This document shows positions 1-12,400 of a stretch of DNA of 36,623 nt, piece by piece. Location of the stretch: assembly GCA_001839685.1 (NCBI GenBank), contig MLAK01001048.1:1-36623 (forward strand), written 5' to 3'. Below the pieces are notes generated by a model. The model did no database searches, had not been told where the DNA came from, and was given only the letters and a program-made list of their open reading frames with translations. The translations under genes were made by a program, and so were the position numbers. This DNA is from Tritrichomonas foetus (taxonomy: Eukaryota > Parabasalia > Tritrichomonadida > Tritrichomonadidae). Every line of letters starts with the position of its first letter. Position 1 is the stretch's first letter.

Positions 1-929
1 TATTGACCTGGACCTGGATTAGTATTCTTAAATTCAACTGGTGTCTTATTAGAAATAGTAATTTTGGCTGCATCTTCTCCAATATTAGGTGGAATATACT
101 TTGGACCGACACTATTCGGCCGAGCTGTTTCTGCATGTCTTGACGATAAACTAATTTTCGGCCCTTCCCCAATAAAACTAGGAATCTTTCGATAAGGAAC
201 ATTGTCAGGCTTTTCTTTCGTTTTATACCTCTCTTTGATTGTATATATAGGAGACTTTTTCCGGACCGATAGTGGGTTGGGTCTATAGTCACTTGGACCT
301 GGTGTTACTTCTAAGTTGATATTCTGGGTCTTCACATGGATTGATGTCATCGGTCCCTCTAAATTTCTTTGAATGGAATACTCGCCAGGTCCAGGAGTTA
401 TATCTAATGGAGGAACAGCAGTTTTGACATGAACTGCAATTTTAGGAGATGATTCTATTGTCGGGCGAAAATCTGGCGAATAAGCAGCAGGACCTGGCGA
501 ACAATGTCTTGTTGTGATTGAGTGTCGACTTTTCATTGTGAATTTATTCGCTTCTACTGCAAATTTTGGATTTATATTATATTGACCAGGCCCTGGGTTA
601 TTTTTAAAAGGGTCAATGTTTCGCCCATATTTTGGAGATATAGCTGTTTTTGGCTTATCGGATGCGAAATTGGGTGGAACATAATTCGGTCCAGGTGTTG
701 ATGGAGCATTTTTTCTTTCAATACGACTTGAAATTTTGATTTTGGGTCCCTGACCTATTGTAGTTCCAATGTTTCGATATGGCGCAGTTGTTGGTCTTTC
801 CTTTGTTTTATAGCGATTTTTAATCGAATATTTTGGGGCGTCACCAAATTTTGATTTAATGGAATAATCTGATGGCCCTGGTGATCGACGATTTCGCTCT
901 CCTAAAATACGAACCTGAAGACCAGACAT
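1..929 (-). CDS. Sperm-tail PG-rich repeat (SHIPPO/ODF3-like) protein, C-terminus beyond window
   Basis: The minus strand is open from ATG at 929 to the window edge (309 codons, no stop), so the gene is 3'-partial. It contains eight copies of the PG-rich repeat core: SPGPSDY, TPGPNY, NPGPGQY, SPGPAAY, TPGPGEY, TPGPSDY, SVGPKY and NPGPGQY, spaced by basic, Ser/Thr-rich linkers. This is the signature of sperm-tail PG-rich repeat (STPGR, SHIPPO1/ODF3-like) proteins, which are associated with axonemal or cytoskeletal microtubules. A larger unit is duplicated: the RYKTKE...PYR...GPKI segment after the first PGPSDY recurs about 170 residues later. The start is the first ATG after an in-frame stop-rich AT region, 10 nt after a TCATCT initiator-like site. 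The family call is strong; the exact role (flagellum, axostyle or pelta) is inferred. Confidence 0.85.
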   Translation of the reverse strand, partial: MSGLQVRILGERNRRSPGPSDYSIKSKFGDAPKYSIKNRYKTKERPTTAPYRNIGTTIGQGPKIKISSRIERKNAPSTPGPNYVPPNFASDKPKTAISPKYGRNIDPFKNNPGPGQYNINPKFAVEANKFTMKSRHSITTRHCSPGPAAYSPDFRPTIESSPKIAVHVKTAVPPLDITPGPGEYSIQRNLEGPMTSIHVKTQNINLEVTPGPSDYRPNPLSVRKKSPIYTIKERYKTKEKPDNVPYRKIPSFIGEGPKISLSSRHAETARPNSVGPKYIPPNIGEDAAKITISNKTPVEFKNTNPGPGQ

Positions 930-935
930 GAGAAA

Positions 936-941
936 AGATGA
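936..941 (-). promoter_or_regulatory. Initiator-like TCATCT before the PG-rich repeat gene
   Basis: On the minus strand TCATCT lies 7 to 12 nt before the ATG at 929. It resembles the trichomonad initiator TCA(+1)YW known from T. vaginalis, and the predicted leader of about 10 nt fits the short leaders known there. The same hexamer stands before the HYDIN gene start at 6474. It is a motif match only. Confidence 0.4.
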
Positions 942-982
942 GAAATATTTCGAATAATTTTAGATAAAATTATTCTCAAAAG

Positions 983-1125
983 TATACGTTTATTGTTGTT
1001 TTTCCTCAAAAAGCACAACTGGCAATATACGTTTACTTTTAACCTTAAATATTCCAAACAGAAAAGATTTTGAAATAAAAAAACGTTATTTTTGAATGAA
1101 AGTTTTGATAAGGAGTAACGTTTTA
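983..1125. promoter_or_regulatory. Cluster of ACGTT-core motifs upstream of the PG-rich repeat gene
   Basis: TATACGTTTA occurs exactly twice (983-992 and 1026-1035). Two further ACGTT cores follow, AACGTTAT (1082-1089) and TAACGTTTTA (1116-1125), all within 143 bp. Myb-type factors, abundant in trichomonads, recognise AACNG/TAACG-like sites, so these are candidate upstream sites. The rest of the gap 930-1961 shows no convincing gene; the longest open frame (1585-1866, minus) lacks an ATG at its reported start. Confidence 0.3.
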
Positions 1126-1961
1126 ATGAACTTTTTCCAAAATCATTTCCATTTTTTGAGTGTTCGTGAAAGGGTTTACTTTCATTTCACATGACAGTAT
1201 TCATCAATTAATTCCAAAAAATAAATGCAATGGCCAAGAGAACATGTGAAGAATATCGTCTCTGATTCAATTTGTCTTTTCGGAAAATACTATTCATGAT
1301 TTTCCAGAATATGAATACTTTATCATTTCGTTAAGTCGAAATAATGTGAATGCTATCCATGTTCACAAAATTTACTTTGATACAATCGACTATATGAATT
1401 TCCCATTGAAAATGAATTTCTAATCTGTGGTTGATAGAAAATTATTAGAATTTTTAGAAATACTTTAGATAGATCTCTACTTTTGTTGATAATAATGGAA
1501 AATTCATTAAAGAACCAAATTGAAATGTATTTTAGTTAATTGACAAAATGGTTCAATTCCACACAATCCCATTTTTTGGAAAAATTAATTCATTTTTTCC
1601 ATTGGAATAGAGTGAAGAAAATCATTAGAAATAAATGTGGAAGATTGAAATTTGTATTTTGAAGTATTGAAATTATTATAATGTGTTTTGGAAAAAATCA
1701 GATGAAACTTCAAATAATCATTCCATCTCGTTGATATCTCTGGGAAAAGCTTTATACAAGAGTCGTCAATTCCAAGAGAGGATATAAACGGTCGTTGAAC
1801 TATCAATAACAAATTGAGAGAAATTATGAAATGCTGTTTCATTTTCTCATATTTCTGATTCGCCAAATAATTATCCTCAAAAAAAGTTAGAGAAAAGGTT
1901 AAAACTATTTACAAAAGGTGAATTTAGTCCAAACAAAAAGCAAAAAAAGCGCAGTTTCGAT

Positions 1962-4900
1962 ATGTCTACTGCAGCAGCTTTCATTCCACTTATTCATGGC
2001 CAACTTGCAGAATTGAAGAAGCTGTGTGGAAATCTATTCCACCGTTCCATTAGAGATAGTATTGTTTCTACCGAAAATTACATTCAACATATCAACTCCA
2101 ATTCCGACCAAATAGACTTCAAAATTGCATTGGATCCATTCTTCAAAGCCGTTAGAGACGATCAGAAATTTTTACCAACCGTTTTGGATTGCTTCTATAA
2201 TGTTTTCCATCAATCCACGAAAGACTTCTTTTTAAGTCGCGCTTTAACACAATCAATCATCACAATATTAATCGAGTCCAACCGCGGAAATTCAGACGAA
2301 GTAAATTTAAGATGTTGCAATGTTTGCATTGCATGCTTGAGGTCTTATTCAGGCATTCATTTTGCTCATGGGAAGCTTCTTCGTAAAATGTTTATTCTAC
2401 TGTTCCAGATTTATAATGATTCCGAGAATCCAAATACACTCAATTCAATTTCAACTGCCATTAAAGAATCATTAACAGCACTTTTTGATAGTTATTTAAC
2501 ACCTCCTGAAATGCCAACTGGTTTCAAAAATGTTGAAGAACTTGCTAAAAGTGCCACTGATGGATTACTTCAAAATACTTTGGCCATTTCTCACTATTTA
2601 GAACCTGTTTTGAAAGATGGCGATTATTCTGCATCCATTAGAGATGTTGATGTATATGTTGTTCTTTCTCTTTTATCAAAAATAATCTATCAAAACAAAA
2701 TGCAACTTCGGACGATTAAATTGGCATCAGATTTTTTAGTCACATCCTTGAAAAATAATTCATCTTTTTATAAAACATCAACTTTCAATTTACTTTTGAA
2801 ATCTAAAATTCACCTTGCTGCTATGTCTTTGGCCCTTGATCCACGAATGCCCACTCAAAAGGCTACAGCAGAATTAATCATTGTTCTTTGGGAAAACTTT
2901 GCTCCAATTTACTTTGAAAATTTGAATGAATTACTTGTTAAAGGTCTTTGTCAAGCACTCTTTTCACCCGAACCAGGCGTTTTATTACGTGGATTAACCA
3001 TTTTCGATGCACTTACGAGTAAACCCCAATTATTTGTTGATGCTTTTGTCAACTATGACTGTGACGATACAGGATACTTCAAAAATACGTTTGAAGACAC
3101 AATTAATCGAGTTGTTTCGATTTCTTTCCCTGATTCTGTTCAAACTGAAGTTCAAAAATTAGCTGTTGAAGTTATTGTTCATGTATTAAAGTCATTATGG
3201 GTTTATTTCAATAATTTCCAACCATCTGATAATAGCAAACTTGAGCCAGAAGCTCCACAAAGTTTCCTTGATGCAAAGAAGACGAAAAATGTCTTTAATC
3301 AAGGTTTGGATATCTTCAAAGGTTCATGGAAGAAGGGTTTAAGGTATTTCTTTGATCATCATTTCTGTGAAGATAATCCAGCATCAATTGCAAAATTCTT
3401 ATTCACCACACCTGCCTTATCAGCTGTAATGATTGGTGAAGTACTTGGTAATGTTGATAAAGTTGATGTTCTTAAAGAATTCTTGAAATTGTTTGATTTC
3501 AAAGGCGTTTCATTTGAAAATGCTTTTAGACAATTCCTTTCTAAATTCCAAATCCCTGGTGAAGCTCAAATGATTGATAGAGTAATGGAACAATTTGGTA
3601 CAAAATATTATAATGATAATCCAAAACTATTTTCATGTGCTGATACTGTTTATGTCCTTGCATTTTCTACTTTGATGCTCCATACTGATGCACATCATCC
3701 TAATGTTACTTCAAGGATGTCTTTAAATGAATTTATTGCAAATAATCATGGAATTGATAATGGTAATGATTTGCCAGCAGAGTTTCTTGAAGAGTTATAT
3801 AATGGAATTACTAAACAAAAGATTTTCGTTCAAGCCACTGCATCAAACGATGTGCCAAGTAATTCATCGCTCTTAAATCGTAGACAAAGGGCTGAGATGT
3901 TTAAAGCACAATGTCAAAACACACTTGCATCTGCACGTCAAAGAGTTGTTTCAACGCAATTAACAAAACAATTCCATAAGAGTGAATCTCCATTGTTTAT
4001 TGGTCCAATGTTCCAAGCAATCTGGGGTGGAGCACTTGGCACTTTAACAATGACATTTGAACAAGTAAATGAAAGAAAGATTTACAACTTTTGCTTGGAT
4101 GGTCTTACTTATGCAGTTCATATTGCATCTCATTGCTTCATTGATGAAGCTTTGGATACTCTTGTTGATGCTTTTGCTAAATTCACAGCGCTCCGTAAAA
4201 GTTCAAATGAAATTAAAACAAAGAATATTGATTGTACAAAAGCTCTAATCAATATTGCAATTGAAGATGGTAATTTCTTAAGGAATGCTTGGCCAATCGT
4301 TCTTGGTGAAATCTCAGCAATTGATAAAATTGAACAAAGTAATAATGAAGCATTCTCTAAAGCAGATGATATCTTTATGAATAATTCTCAACTACTTGAT
4401 CGGGAATCCATTTTAGACTTTGTTCAAGCCATGTGCGAAGTAAGTCGCCATGAACTTCAAGAAAATCCACCAAGAATGACGATGTGTCAAAAATTGTCAA
4501 TTGTCGCACATCATAACTTGAAACGTGAACACTTTATATGGTCAAAGATGTGGAATATCATTGGAAATTACCTGAAGAATATTGGATCATCATTTTACTT
4601 TGATATAGCAGTCATTGTAATTGATATTTTAAAGCAGCTTGCCAATAAATTCTTAGATCAAAAAGAATTGATTGATTTCCACTTCCAAGAGCACTTCATG
4701 AGTCCTTTCTCAGATATCTTTGAAGCTCAAAGCGATGTAAAAATTAAACTTTTGATCATTAGTTGTGTCCAACAATTAATTGAAGTTCATGCTCATTCCA
4801 TCCATTCTGGTTGGACCACTATTTTTGGTATTTTAAATACAGCAACAATAATTCCAGAAACACAAAAACTTTGTTTTGAAACCGTTACTTACTTGATTGA

Positions 4901-6011
4901 TAAATTATTACCAATTCTTTCTGTTCATTATGTCCATCTTTTGACAATTGTTTCATCATTTGTTCAACGAGCTCCTGAAGAACTGAAACTTGCATCTGTT
5001 CCATTATTTACAAAAATTTCTGATCACATGATCATTAAAGATGATATAAGTGAAGAAGAAATAGATAAATGGCAGACTTTGTTCTTATCTTTAGAAATTG
5101 CTTCGAAAGTTGAATCACCACAAGTCAGAAATAGTGCGCATGTTGTTTTGATGACCATTTTACAAAAATCAATTCCTCAAAAATTCGTTGAAGTTATTAC
5201 AACTGAACTTTTAGAGATTCATTTACCACAAATTCTTGTTGGTGGAAAAGAAGAAACAAAAGAATTTTATTCACAAACATCACCTCTTTTGAAACAACTT
5301 TATGATGAAGTCATTCTTCCTAATTGGAATGATTATTTCATTCATTATTATTCATTATTTATTAAACTTTTTGAAAATTGCGTTTTATCGGGTAGTTTGG
5401 AGATGTGTAATGTTGGACAAAGTGTACTCCTTAGTTTTGTTCAAGACACATATTCATCATTGAGTCATGAACAACATATTCTAATGACTGAATGTTACAA
5501 TCGAATTGCAGATTCATTGTTTAAGTCATTATTTGATTTGAACAATGGTATTAAATTCATTAAAAGTTTAGAAAATTGTGTAGTAGCGTCACAAAATGAA
5601 AAAGATATAGCAAATAAATACATTGAAATTTTATATAAAATTGATCAGCTTTCTTCTGATGAACCTGAAGGCAGAAGATACAAGCACCAGTTTTGGAGTG
5701 TGAATAGATTAATTCTTTTGAAATCTTTGTTAGTCTTTGGTGAATCTGAACTTGATAGAATCAACGAATGTATTTATAGAACAGTTACAATATTTGTGGA
5801 AATGGATTGCGCTAAGTTTTTGGATGAAAAAGCCGCTGTTTCTTGGAATGAAAATGTTTTTGTAACATTACAATTATTGAATAAAATGGAACAAAATATG
5901 TTTTTAGAATGTTTCAAGAAATCTGCGAAATATGTTGTGGAAATGGTTACAGCCAAATCACTTGATGTTAGGAAGCAAATTGGCTTTTCACTTAAGCGAA
6001 AATTGATTTAA
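1962..6011 (+). CDS. Large Sec7-domain Arf guanine-nucleotide exchange factor (BIG/Sec7 type)
   Basis: A 1349-residue protein with the layout of the large Arf-GEFs that activate Arf GTPases on Golgi and endosome membranes. Residues 1 to about 180 fit the DCB region. The HUS box NYDCDD is at 364-369. The Sec7 domain spans about 446-625, with the catalytic glutamate finger in IPGEAQMIDR (E534) and the second motif as DTVYVLAFSTLMLHTDAHHPNV (usual LNTDLHNP). After Sec7, a segment around 680-790 containing KNIDCTKALINIAIEDGN resembles the HDS1 region of BIG/Sec7p rather than GBF1, and the rest is helical repeat-like HDS sequence. No PH domain is evident, as expected for this class. The ATG at 1962 starts just before the conserved N-terminus. 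There are no introns. BIG versus GBF is a moderate call; Arf-GEF is firm. Confidence 0.93.
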   Translation: MSTAAAFIPLIHGQLAELKKLCGNLFHRSIRDSIVSTENYIQHINSNSDQIDFKIALDPFFKAVRDDQKFLPTVLDCFYNVFHQSTKDFFLSRALTQSIITILIESNRGNSDEVNLRCCNVCIACLRSYSGIHFAHGKLLRKMFILLFQIYNDSENPNTLNSISTAIKESLTALFDSYLTPPEMPTGFKNVEELAKSATDGLLQNTLAISHYLEPVLKDGDYSASIRDVDVYVVLSLLSKIIYQNKMQLRTIKLASDFLVTSLKNNSSFYKTSTFNLLLKSKIHLAAMSLALDPRMPTQKATAELIIVLWENFAPIYFENLNELLVKGLCQALFSPEPGVLLRGLTIFDALTSKPQLFVDAFVNYDCDDTGYFKNTFEDTINRVVSISFPDSVQTEVQKLAVEVIVHVLKSLWVYFNNFQPSDNSKLEPEAPQSFLDAKKTKNVFNQGLDIFKGSWKKGLRYFFDHHFCEDNPASIAKFLFTTPALSAVMIGEVLGNVDKVDVLKEFLKLFDFKGVSFENAFRQFLSKFQIPGEAQMIDRVMEQFGTKYYNDNPKLFSCADTVYVLAFSTLMLHTDAHHPNVTSRMSLNEFIANNHGIDNGNDLPAEFLEELYNGITKQKIFVQATASNDVPSNSSLLNRRQRAEMFKAQCQNTLASARQRVVSTQLTKQFHKSESPLFIGPMFQAIWGGALGTLTMTFEQVNERKIYNFCLDGLTYAVHIASHCFIDEALDTLVDAFAKFTALRKSSNEIKTKNIDCTKALINIAIEDGNFLRNAWPIVLGEISAIDKIEQSNNEAFSKADDIFMNNSQLLDRESILDFVQAMCEVSRHELQENPPRMTMCQKLSIVAHHNLKREHFIWSKMWNIIGNYLKNIGSSFYFDIAVIVIDILKQLANKFLDQKELIDFHFQEHFMSPFSDIFEAQSDVKIKLLIISCVQQLIEVHAHSIHSGWTTIFGILNTATIIPETQKLCFETVTYLIDKLLPILSVHYVHLLTIVSSFVQRAPEELKLASVPLFTKISDHMIIKDDISEEEIDKWQTLFLSLEIASKVESPQVRNSAHVVLMTILQKSIPQKFVEVITTELLEIHLPQILVGGKEETKEFYSQTSPLLKQLYDEVILPNWNDYFIHYYSLFIKLFENCVLSGSLEMCNVGQSVLLSFVQDTYSSLSHEQHILMTECYNRIADSLFKSLFDLNNGIKFIKSLENCVVASQNEKDIANKYIEILYKIDQLSSDEPEGRRYKHQFWSVNRLILLKSLLVFGESELDRINECIYRTVTIFVEMDCAKFLDEKAAVSWNENVFVTLQLLNKMEQNMFLECFKKSAKYVVEMVTAKSLDVRKQIGFSLKRKLI

Positions 6012-6473
6012 TATATTTGTTTTATTTACTTTTACCAATACAGTAATAAAAATTTTCTTTTTGTTAATATTTTATACTTATTAGGAATATATTTGATACT
6101 TCTTCATAAAATTGATGTTTTACGATTTTGCTTCCCTGAACCACATAAAGACAGCTCTGGAAAGTTCCTAATAACCAATGTTTTTCGCCTCCAAAATCTA
6201 TCAACAAAGTAAACACATATTCAATTTTTAAAAATTACAAATTTGTGTATATATATGTCGAAATTTTACTTTTCATGATTAATTACTAAGATAAATCGAA
6301 TCTTCTTCTTTCGTTTCATGATACTTGAACAATATCTCAATTTCCAACTTTTTGAGTGAAAACCATAGAAAACTTTTTGAATTGTCACGTTAACTTTTTG
6401 AGAATGATATGTCCGTTTATTAATTCTATGATAACTTTTTGAATAAGAAATTTTTCATCTCCATTTTGGCGGA
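6012..6473 (+). promoter_or_regulatory. Upstream region of the HYDIN gene with four AACTTTTTGA motifs
   Basis: This intergenic gap carries four exact AACTTTTTGA decamers in the same orientation: 6346-6355, 6371-6380, 6392-6401 and 6433-6442. They sit 32 to 128 nt before the ATG at 6474. TCATCT at 6455-6460 is an initiator-like site 14 nt before the ATG. The remainder, 6012-6340, is AT-rich with no supported gene. Confidence 0.5.
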
Positions 6474-9400
6474 ATGATTCAGCGGAAGATTGTTCCATCT
6501 CCGGCCATATTCCCTCCGACATTCATCACAACAATTTCTCGACTCACAGTTACAATACACAACGATAGCAGTCAAATGTTAAAATACGAATGGCGAAAAT
6601 ACGAAACAGAAGAAGAAGAAGAACGTGTTCTTTCAAAAATTGACGTCTTAAATTCAGATCAACGATCAAAATATTATTCGCTCTTGCTTTATAATTCCGA
6701 GAATTTTAGATTTGAAAAACAGTCGGCAATAATATGGCCAAAAAGAACCGAACAAATAATTGTTAATTTTACGCCACAATCTTCTCAAATTTATGAAGAA
6801 ATTGCATATCTATATGATATCGAAAATAAAACCAGAATTCCATATAAATTGAGTGGAACTGGTTTACCGCCAAACGCAGAATTTAGTGTCTCTCAAATTA
6901 ATGTCGCACATGTTGCCTTAGATAAGCTATTTGAATATAAAATTCAATTAATAAACAAAGGCCAGTCACCCCTCGATTTTGAATTAGTTGAAAGAGAGGT
7001 TAAATTATTAAGCTTTAATTTTTCTCCAAAAACAGGGCATTTAAATGTCGGCCAATCCATTGATATTCTAATCAGTTTTGGATCTGCACACATTGGCCAA
7101 TTTACAGAAACATTTGAATTTAAAACATATTATAACGGAATTCCAGGAAATTCACCAACATTAACTTTTTATGGAAGAGTCTTAGGTCCTTCATTTTCTT
7201 TAAGTGATTCAAAAATCGATTTTGGTGTTGTTAGTTATGGTTTTTTATATTCGAAAGAATTTGAAATCAAAAATGTTTCATCAATACCTTTTGATTATTA
7301 CCTTGTCTTAAAACATGATCCAACATTTGATTCGCGTGAGTTTTCGCTCTTCCCTGACACTGGAATTATTAATGAATATAGTAAGCAAAGCATTCGAGTA
7401 GAATTTATTCCAATTTCTATTCAGAAATATGATATACTATTAGAAATACATTCTGAAAAATGTGATGATATTTTAGATACTATAAGAATCGTTGCTGAAT
7501 GCATATGTCCTGAAATTACTATTGTTAATCCGTTAATATGTTTAGATGAAGTTTTTATTGGTCATCAATATACTTCATTTTTGACTTTAAAAAATGATAC
7601 AGATTATCCTGCAAAGTTTGAATTCATTGAAGCAACAGATCAATCAATATTAGATGCAGATTTAATAGCATCTAAAATGAGCGGTGTTTTAAATGGTCAT
7701 TGTTTGACTGAAGTTACTTTTCGTTTTAAACCATTACAACTTGGTCATATAGCTCTTGAAAGATTTATTAAAATTTTCGGAAGCAATGATCCTCCTTTGC
7801 AATATACTATTAAAGCATTGTCAGTTGGTCCAAGTATTTCATTTTCTACAGAGAAAGTTAATTTTGGAAAAATTGGTGTTTTATCTGAATCAATACAAAG
7901 ATTCCAAATATACAATAATTCATTAATTTATGCACCTTTTAAATGTGTTATTGAAAGTGCATCTGGTGTTTTTTCAATTGATCCAGAAGCCGATATTATT
8001 CCCCCAAATGATAATTATTCAATATCGGTTAAAGCTTTTCTCGATGATACTTTAACTTTTAATGGTAAAATTTCTTTGTTTTTTGAGAATTTACTTCCAA
8101 TTTACCTTGACGTGACAGCTAAAGGAACAGGAACTGCTATTGTACCAAACATTGACATGTCAATTATTAATTTAGGCTATTTATTTATTGATCAAAAATA
8201 TACAACGCAATTTGCATTTGAAAATAAAGGAAGAAGACAGCAAGAAATAAAATTTGCGCAACAAAAACCAAGATTTGAAGGCATGAATGTTAAAGATCCT
8301 GTATTCACATTTGAAGTCACTCCTAATGATAAGGTAATAAAGCCACATGAAAGCCAAACTTTTACCATTTCTGTTTTATGTAAATCAACTGGTGATTTTA
8401 ATATAACTTTACCAACTCATAATACAATAGGAAAAAAGAGATTGGATCTTTTTAAAACTTTAGTTAAGGGTACATTTATTAAGCCAGTTGTTACATTTGA
8501 TGATGACCTATTAGTATTTAATTATTATCATGACCTCAAGGAAGAAGAAAAACGGACAGGACATATAATATCAAATAAACCAATATTTCCATCTCCAGAT
8601 CTACTTCGCACAATCGTGAATCATAACGGAATTACAAATCGATCTGAACTTCCTTTAAGCATATATGCACACACAGAATTTCCTTTTTCGATTTCAAAAA
8701 CCAGCTTTGATTTGGATGTTGGAGAGTCAACAACATTTGATGTAATCTTTGATCCATCATTTAAAAAATCATTTTCAAGTGAAACAATAACCAAGCAAAT
8801 TACATTTGGGTTTAAAAATAATCCAACCAAGTTTTATTTAAATGTTTGTGCGAATTTGTTTTTCCCAAACCTCAAATTTTCGCATACTTCAATAGATTTT
8901 GGAAGTCTATTAAAGCATACCGAAGATAGTAGGTCAATTCAAATAACCAATATCAGTGAATTTGATGTTGATTTTTTTTGGGAATTAACTTATGAAGAAG
9001 ATGTGGCGAAAATATTCGATGTATACCCAATTCGCGGACGAATTAATAGAAACAAAACAGAAGAGGCATCTTTCACTTTTTTTGCAATTGGGCAAGCAGA
9101 AGTAACCGGAACTGCTGTTTGCCATATTATCGGAGGTCCAGAATATACAATTAATTTGAGAGGTTCATCATCAGATATTTCATTCAAGATTGAGCCAGGA
9201 ATTATTGACTTTGGTCATAAAAATTATACAGAGCCAATGACGTCATCTTTAATTCTTAGAAATACAAGTAAAATTCCATTTAATTTCAGTGTGTTAATTC
9301 CTAAAGGAAATGGCTTTAGTGAATTTACTGTTCAGCCTATGTCAGGCCAAATTCAGAATGGAAATTTTCTGACTATCAATATAAGGATAGTTGCTGGAGT

Positions 9401-12400
9401 TCCAAAAGAATTCAAAGAAAAGTTCTTCTTTAAAATTGGTCATTTTGATGATGCTGAAGTTGATATTTTTGTCAATGCGACATATCCACAACTTCAAACA
9501 CAGATGCCAAGATCGCAAGATGATCCTAATTTATCATCTTTGCATAGATTTTATCCAAGAGTACCACCAGAAACAGCTGGCCCTGACATGCTTAGTAGAA
9601 TTGAAAAAGAATTAATGATAGAGAGACTTACACTTATTGAGAAACAGAAAAAGCAACATATTCCATTATATGGATCCTTAAAATCAATTTATTTTGCATC
9701 CTGCTTTACGGTTGATTTTGGCACCATTACTATGGGTGAAGTAAGGAAACAAGAATTTTCTTTGAAATCTATTTCTTTGTGTAATTTTTCTTGTGATATT
9801 GGTACAAGATCATTACTTGGAACTGGAATTAAAATTGAGCCTTGTTCTTTCACCGATATTGAGCCTAATCAAGAAATTAAAATTGCTTTTGTATATGATT
9901 CAACGAAAGGAAAAAAAGCATCAGGTGAAATTGTCAAAAGTGTGATTTTATCATTTTCAAATGAACTTGCATATCAAATTACAGTGAGAGCTTTTGTTAA
10001 AATTCCGCAATTAACTTTTTCAGCAACTCATTTTGACTTTGAGCAAACATTAGTGGGTCAATTTCGAACAAAAACTGTTCAAATAACTAATACACATAAG
10101 ATTCCCTTGGATTTCAATTTTGGATCTGCAATTACATCTAATTTGCTTCAAAGAAATATTGATAAAAGAATTGGAGCAGTGTTCCAAGCTACTCCTTCAT
10201 CAGGTGTTTTACCACCTTCATCATTTTTAAACGTTGATATTACATTTTCTCCAAGTACTGAGCAAGATTTTGTAATGCAATTTAACATCCATGTTAAATA
10301 TAATGAGCAACCTGTCATTTTTGGTCTGAAAGGTTCGTCACGTCTAATGAAACTCAAATTTGATCCGCCTGAACTTACTTTTCCACCTATTCAACCTTTT
10401 GGGGAGCCTTCATACGCAGAATTTGAAATTGTTAATCCCACGAATTATGATATTGAAGCGTACTTACCACAGTTTGACTTTGAAAATGTTTGTGAAAAAA
10501 TAAGATATAAGTACAATGAAATTCATGCTAATGATCTTTTGAAAACAAAACCAGAAAATATTGTTAATCTATCTGGTACAATTCAAAATATTCAGGTAGA
10601 GGAACCGTTTTACCCAAAGCAAGTTACAAAGTTTTCTTTTTGTATTATTGTTCATGGTCCAATGAAAAGTGGAAAAACAACTGTTAGCCGTCTTTTATCT
10701 GAGAGTCTTGAAAGAATCCCAGTTATTTCATTAAAAGCGATATGGAAGAATGATCAGGATGATGATTTTTATATCAAAAAGTTTTCTGATGTTATTTCTG
10801 GTCCAGATTGCTTAAAAGGTTTTATAGTTGATGGGCTTGATTTTTTTGAAGAACCACCAGAGACAGATCAATTTATAATTCATAGTTCTAAAGCCAAGGG
10901 TGTTATTGATGAAGTTACGAAAAATCCATTTACAGTTCTTCAGAAGAATCACCAAACAGCAGCTGAAAGGGCTCTTTCATTGGTTTTGTCGAGCTTAAAT
11001 GGACATTATGTTTTTATGATTGCACTAAATTGTACAACATTAGCAATTGCACAACATGAAATTGTTGCAGAAGAAGAAATGAGAAATGCTCTTGAGCAAC
11101 AATCCAAGCTGGAGATAGAAGAAATTATAAATATGACACAAGAAGAATATGATAACTTAACCCCTGAAATGCAATTTGACTGTGATAGAAAAAGGCGTGA
11201 ATATCGGCACAATCTCATCCGTGATGAAGTATCATGTGATTTTCATTTTGATACAAATTCTTCATCGTTAACTAGCAGCTCACTTAGATCATCTGTTCAT
11301 TCAAGAAAAACTATTCGTGAAGGGGAGATGAAAACACCATTAAAAAATAGAGCTCCTCGAAAATACAACAACAGGAGGTTTTTAAATATTAATGATCCTG
11401 CTTCAGTTTCTGTTGCAGTTTTCAAACTTACATTAGGATCAATTAGTGAACAAATAAAAGATCCAGAGAAACCTTTTCAAATGTTTGATGTTTCATCTTA
11501 TATCAGTGAAGATACGACTGTTTTAGCTAATTTAAATGTTTTATTGGTAGATATGTCGTTACCATTATCTGAACTTAAAACAGCAGTAATCGAAAATTTG
11601 CCATCTGTTGAAGACTTGAAAGCTATAGCACAAGCTAATTTTGTTCCCCCTCAGAAGTTAGTAATTCCAGAAAAAACTGAATGCGATCCATTGGATCTTC
11701 CAACAATTTTCACTGTTGTAAATGATGTTCCTCCAGGTGAATTTCCACAGTTTTTCCTTGAGATTTCATCCCCTGGGAAATCCAAAAAACGACCCACTAA
11801 AAAGATTGTTGATGAATCATTATCTAAAGGAATGGATGCAATGAAATATACAAAGAGATGGATCCTTGGTCCGAAAGAAAGAGAGAAAATTAGAGTAAAA
11901 TTCTCAGTTAACTACACTGGCAAATACCATGATTCATTGAAATTTCAGATTTTAAACTGTCGGAATGATGTATTTGAAATGAAATTGCATGGAGTGTGTG
12001 GTTATCCAGATATAGATCGAACTCTTAAATCACTATTTAACAATATTGCACCGAAAATTACACCAAAAATTGAAAATGCTTTCATTACTGATATTCATTC
12101 CTATTATTTTGGAACACAATTAGTTGTGAAAGATCGAACTACAAAAAGCGCACCATCAGCATATCATGCACTTCTTAATATTAGCAATACATCACCCTAT
12201 CCAGCAGAAATATTTGCATATTTAGATGAAAGTGGACTTAAATGTGGTTGGAATGTTGAAACCCCCAATCTTCAAATTCCACCTAATGGAAGCACACGAT
12301 TATCAGTGGGATTTAATCCCACAACTACTGAGGAATATTCTAATAATTTGCATATAACTGTAAAAGATAATCCTGATCCAATAACGATCAATATGCTTGG

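Noticed and set aside
1585..1866. 93-codon minus-strand frame
   Set aside because: Begins with TTG, AT-driven composition, no motif; the first ATG leaves about 85 residues without features.
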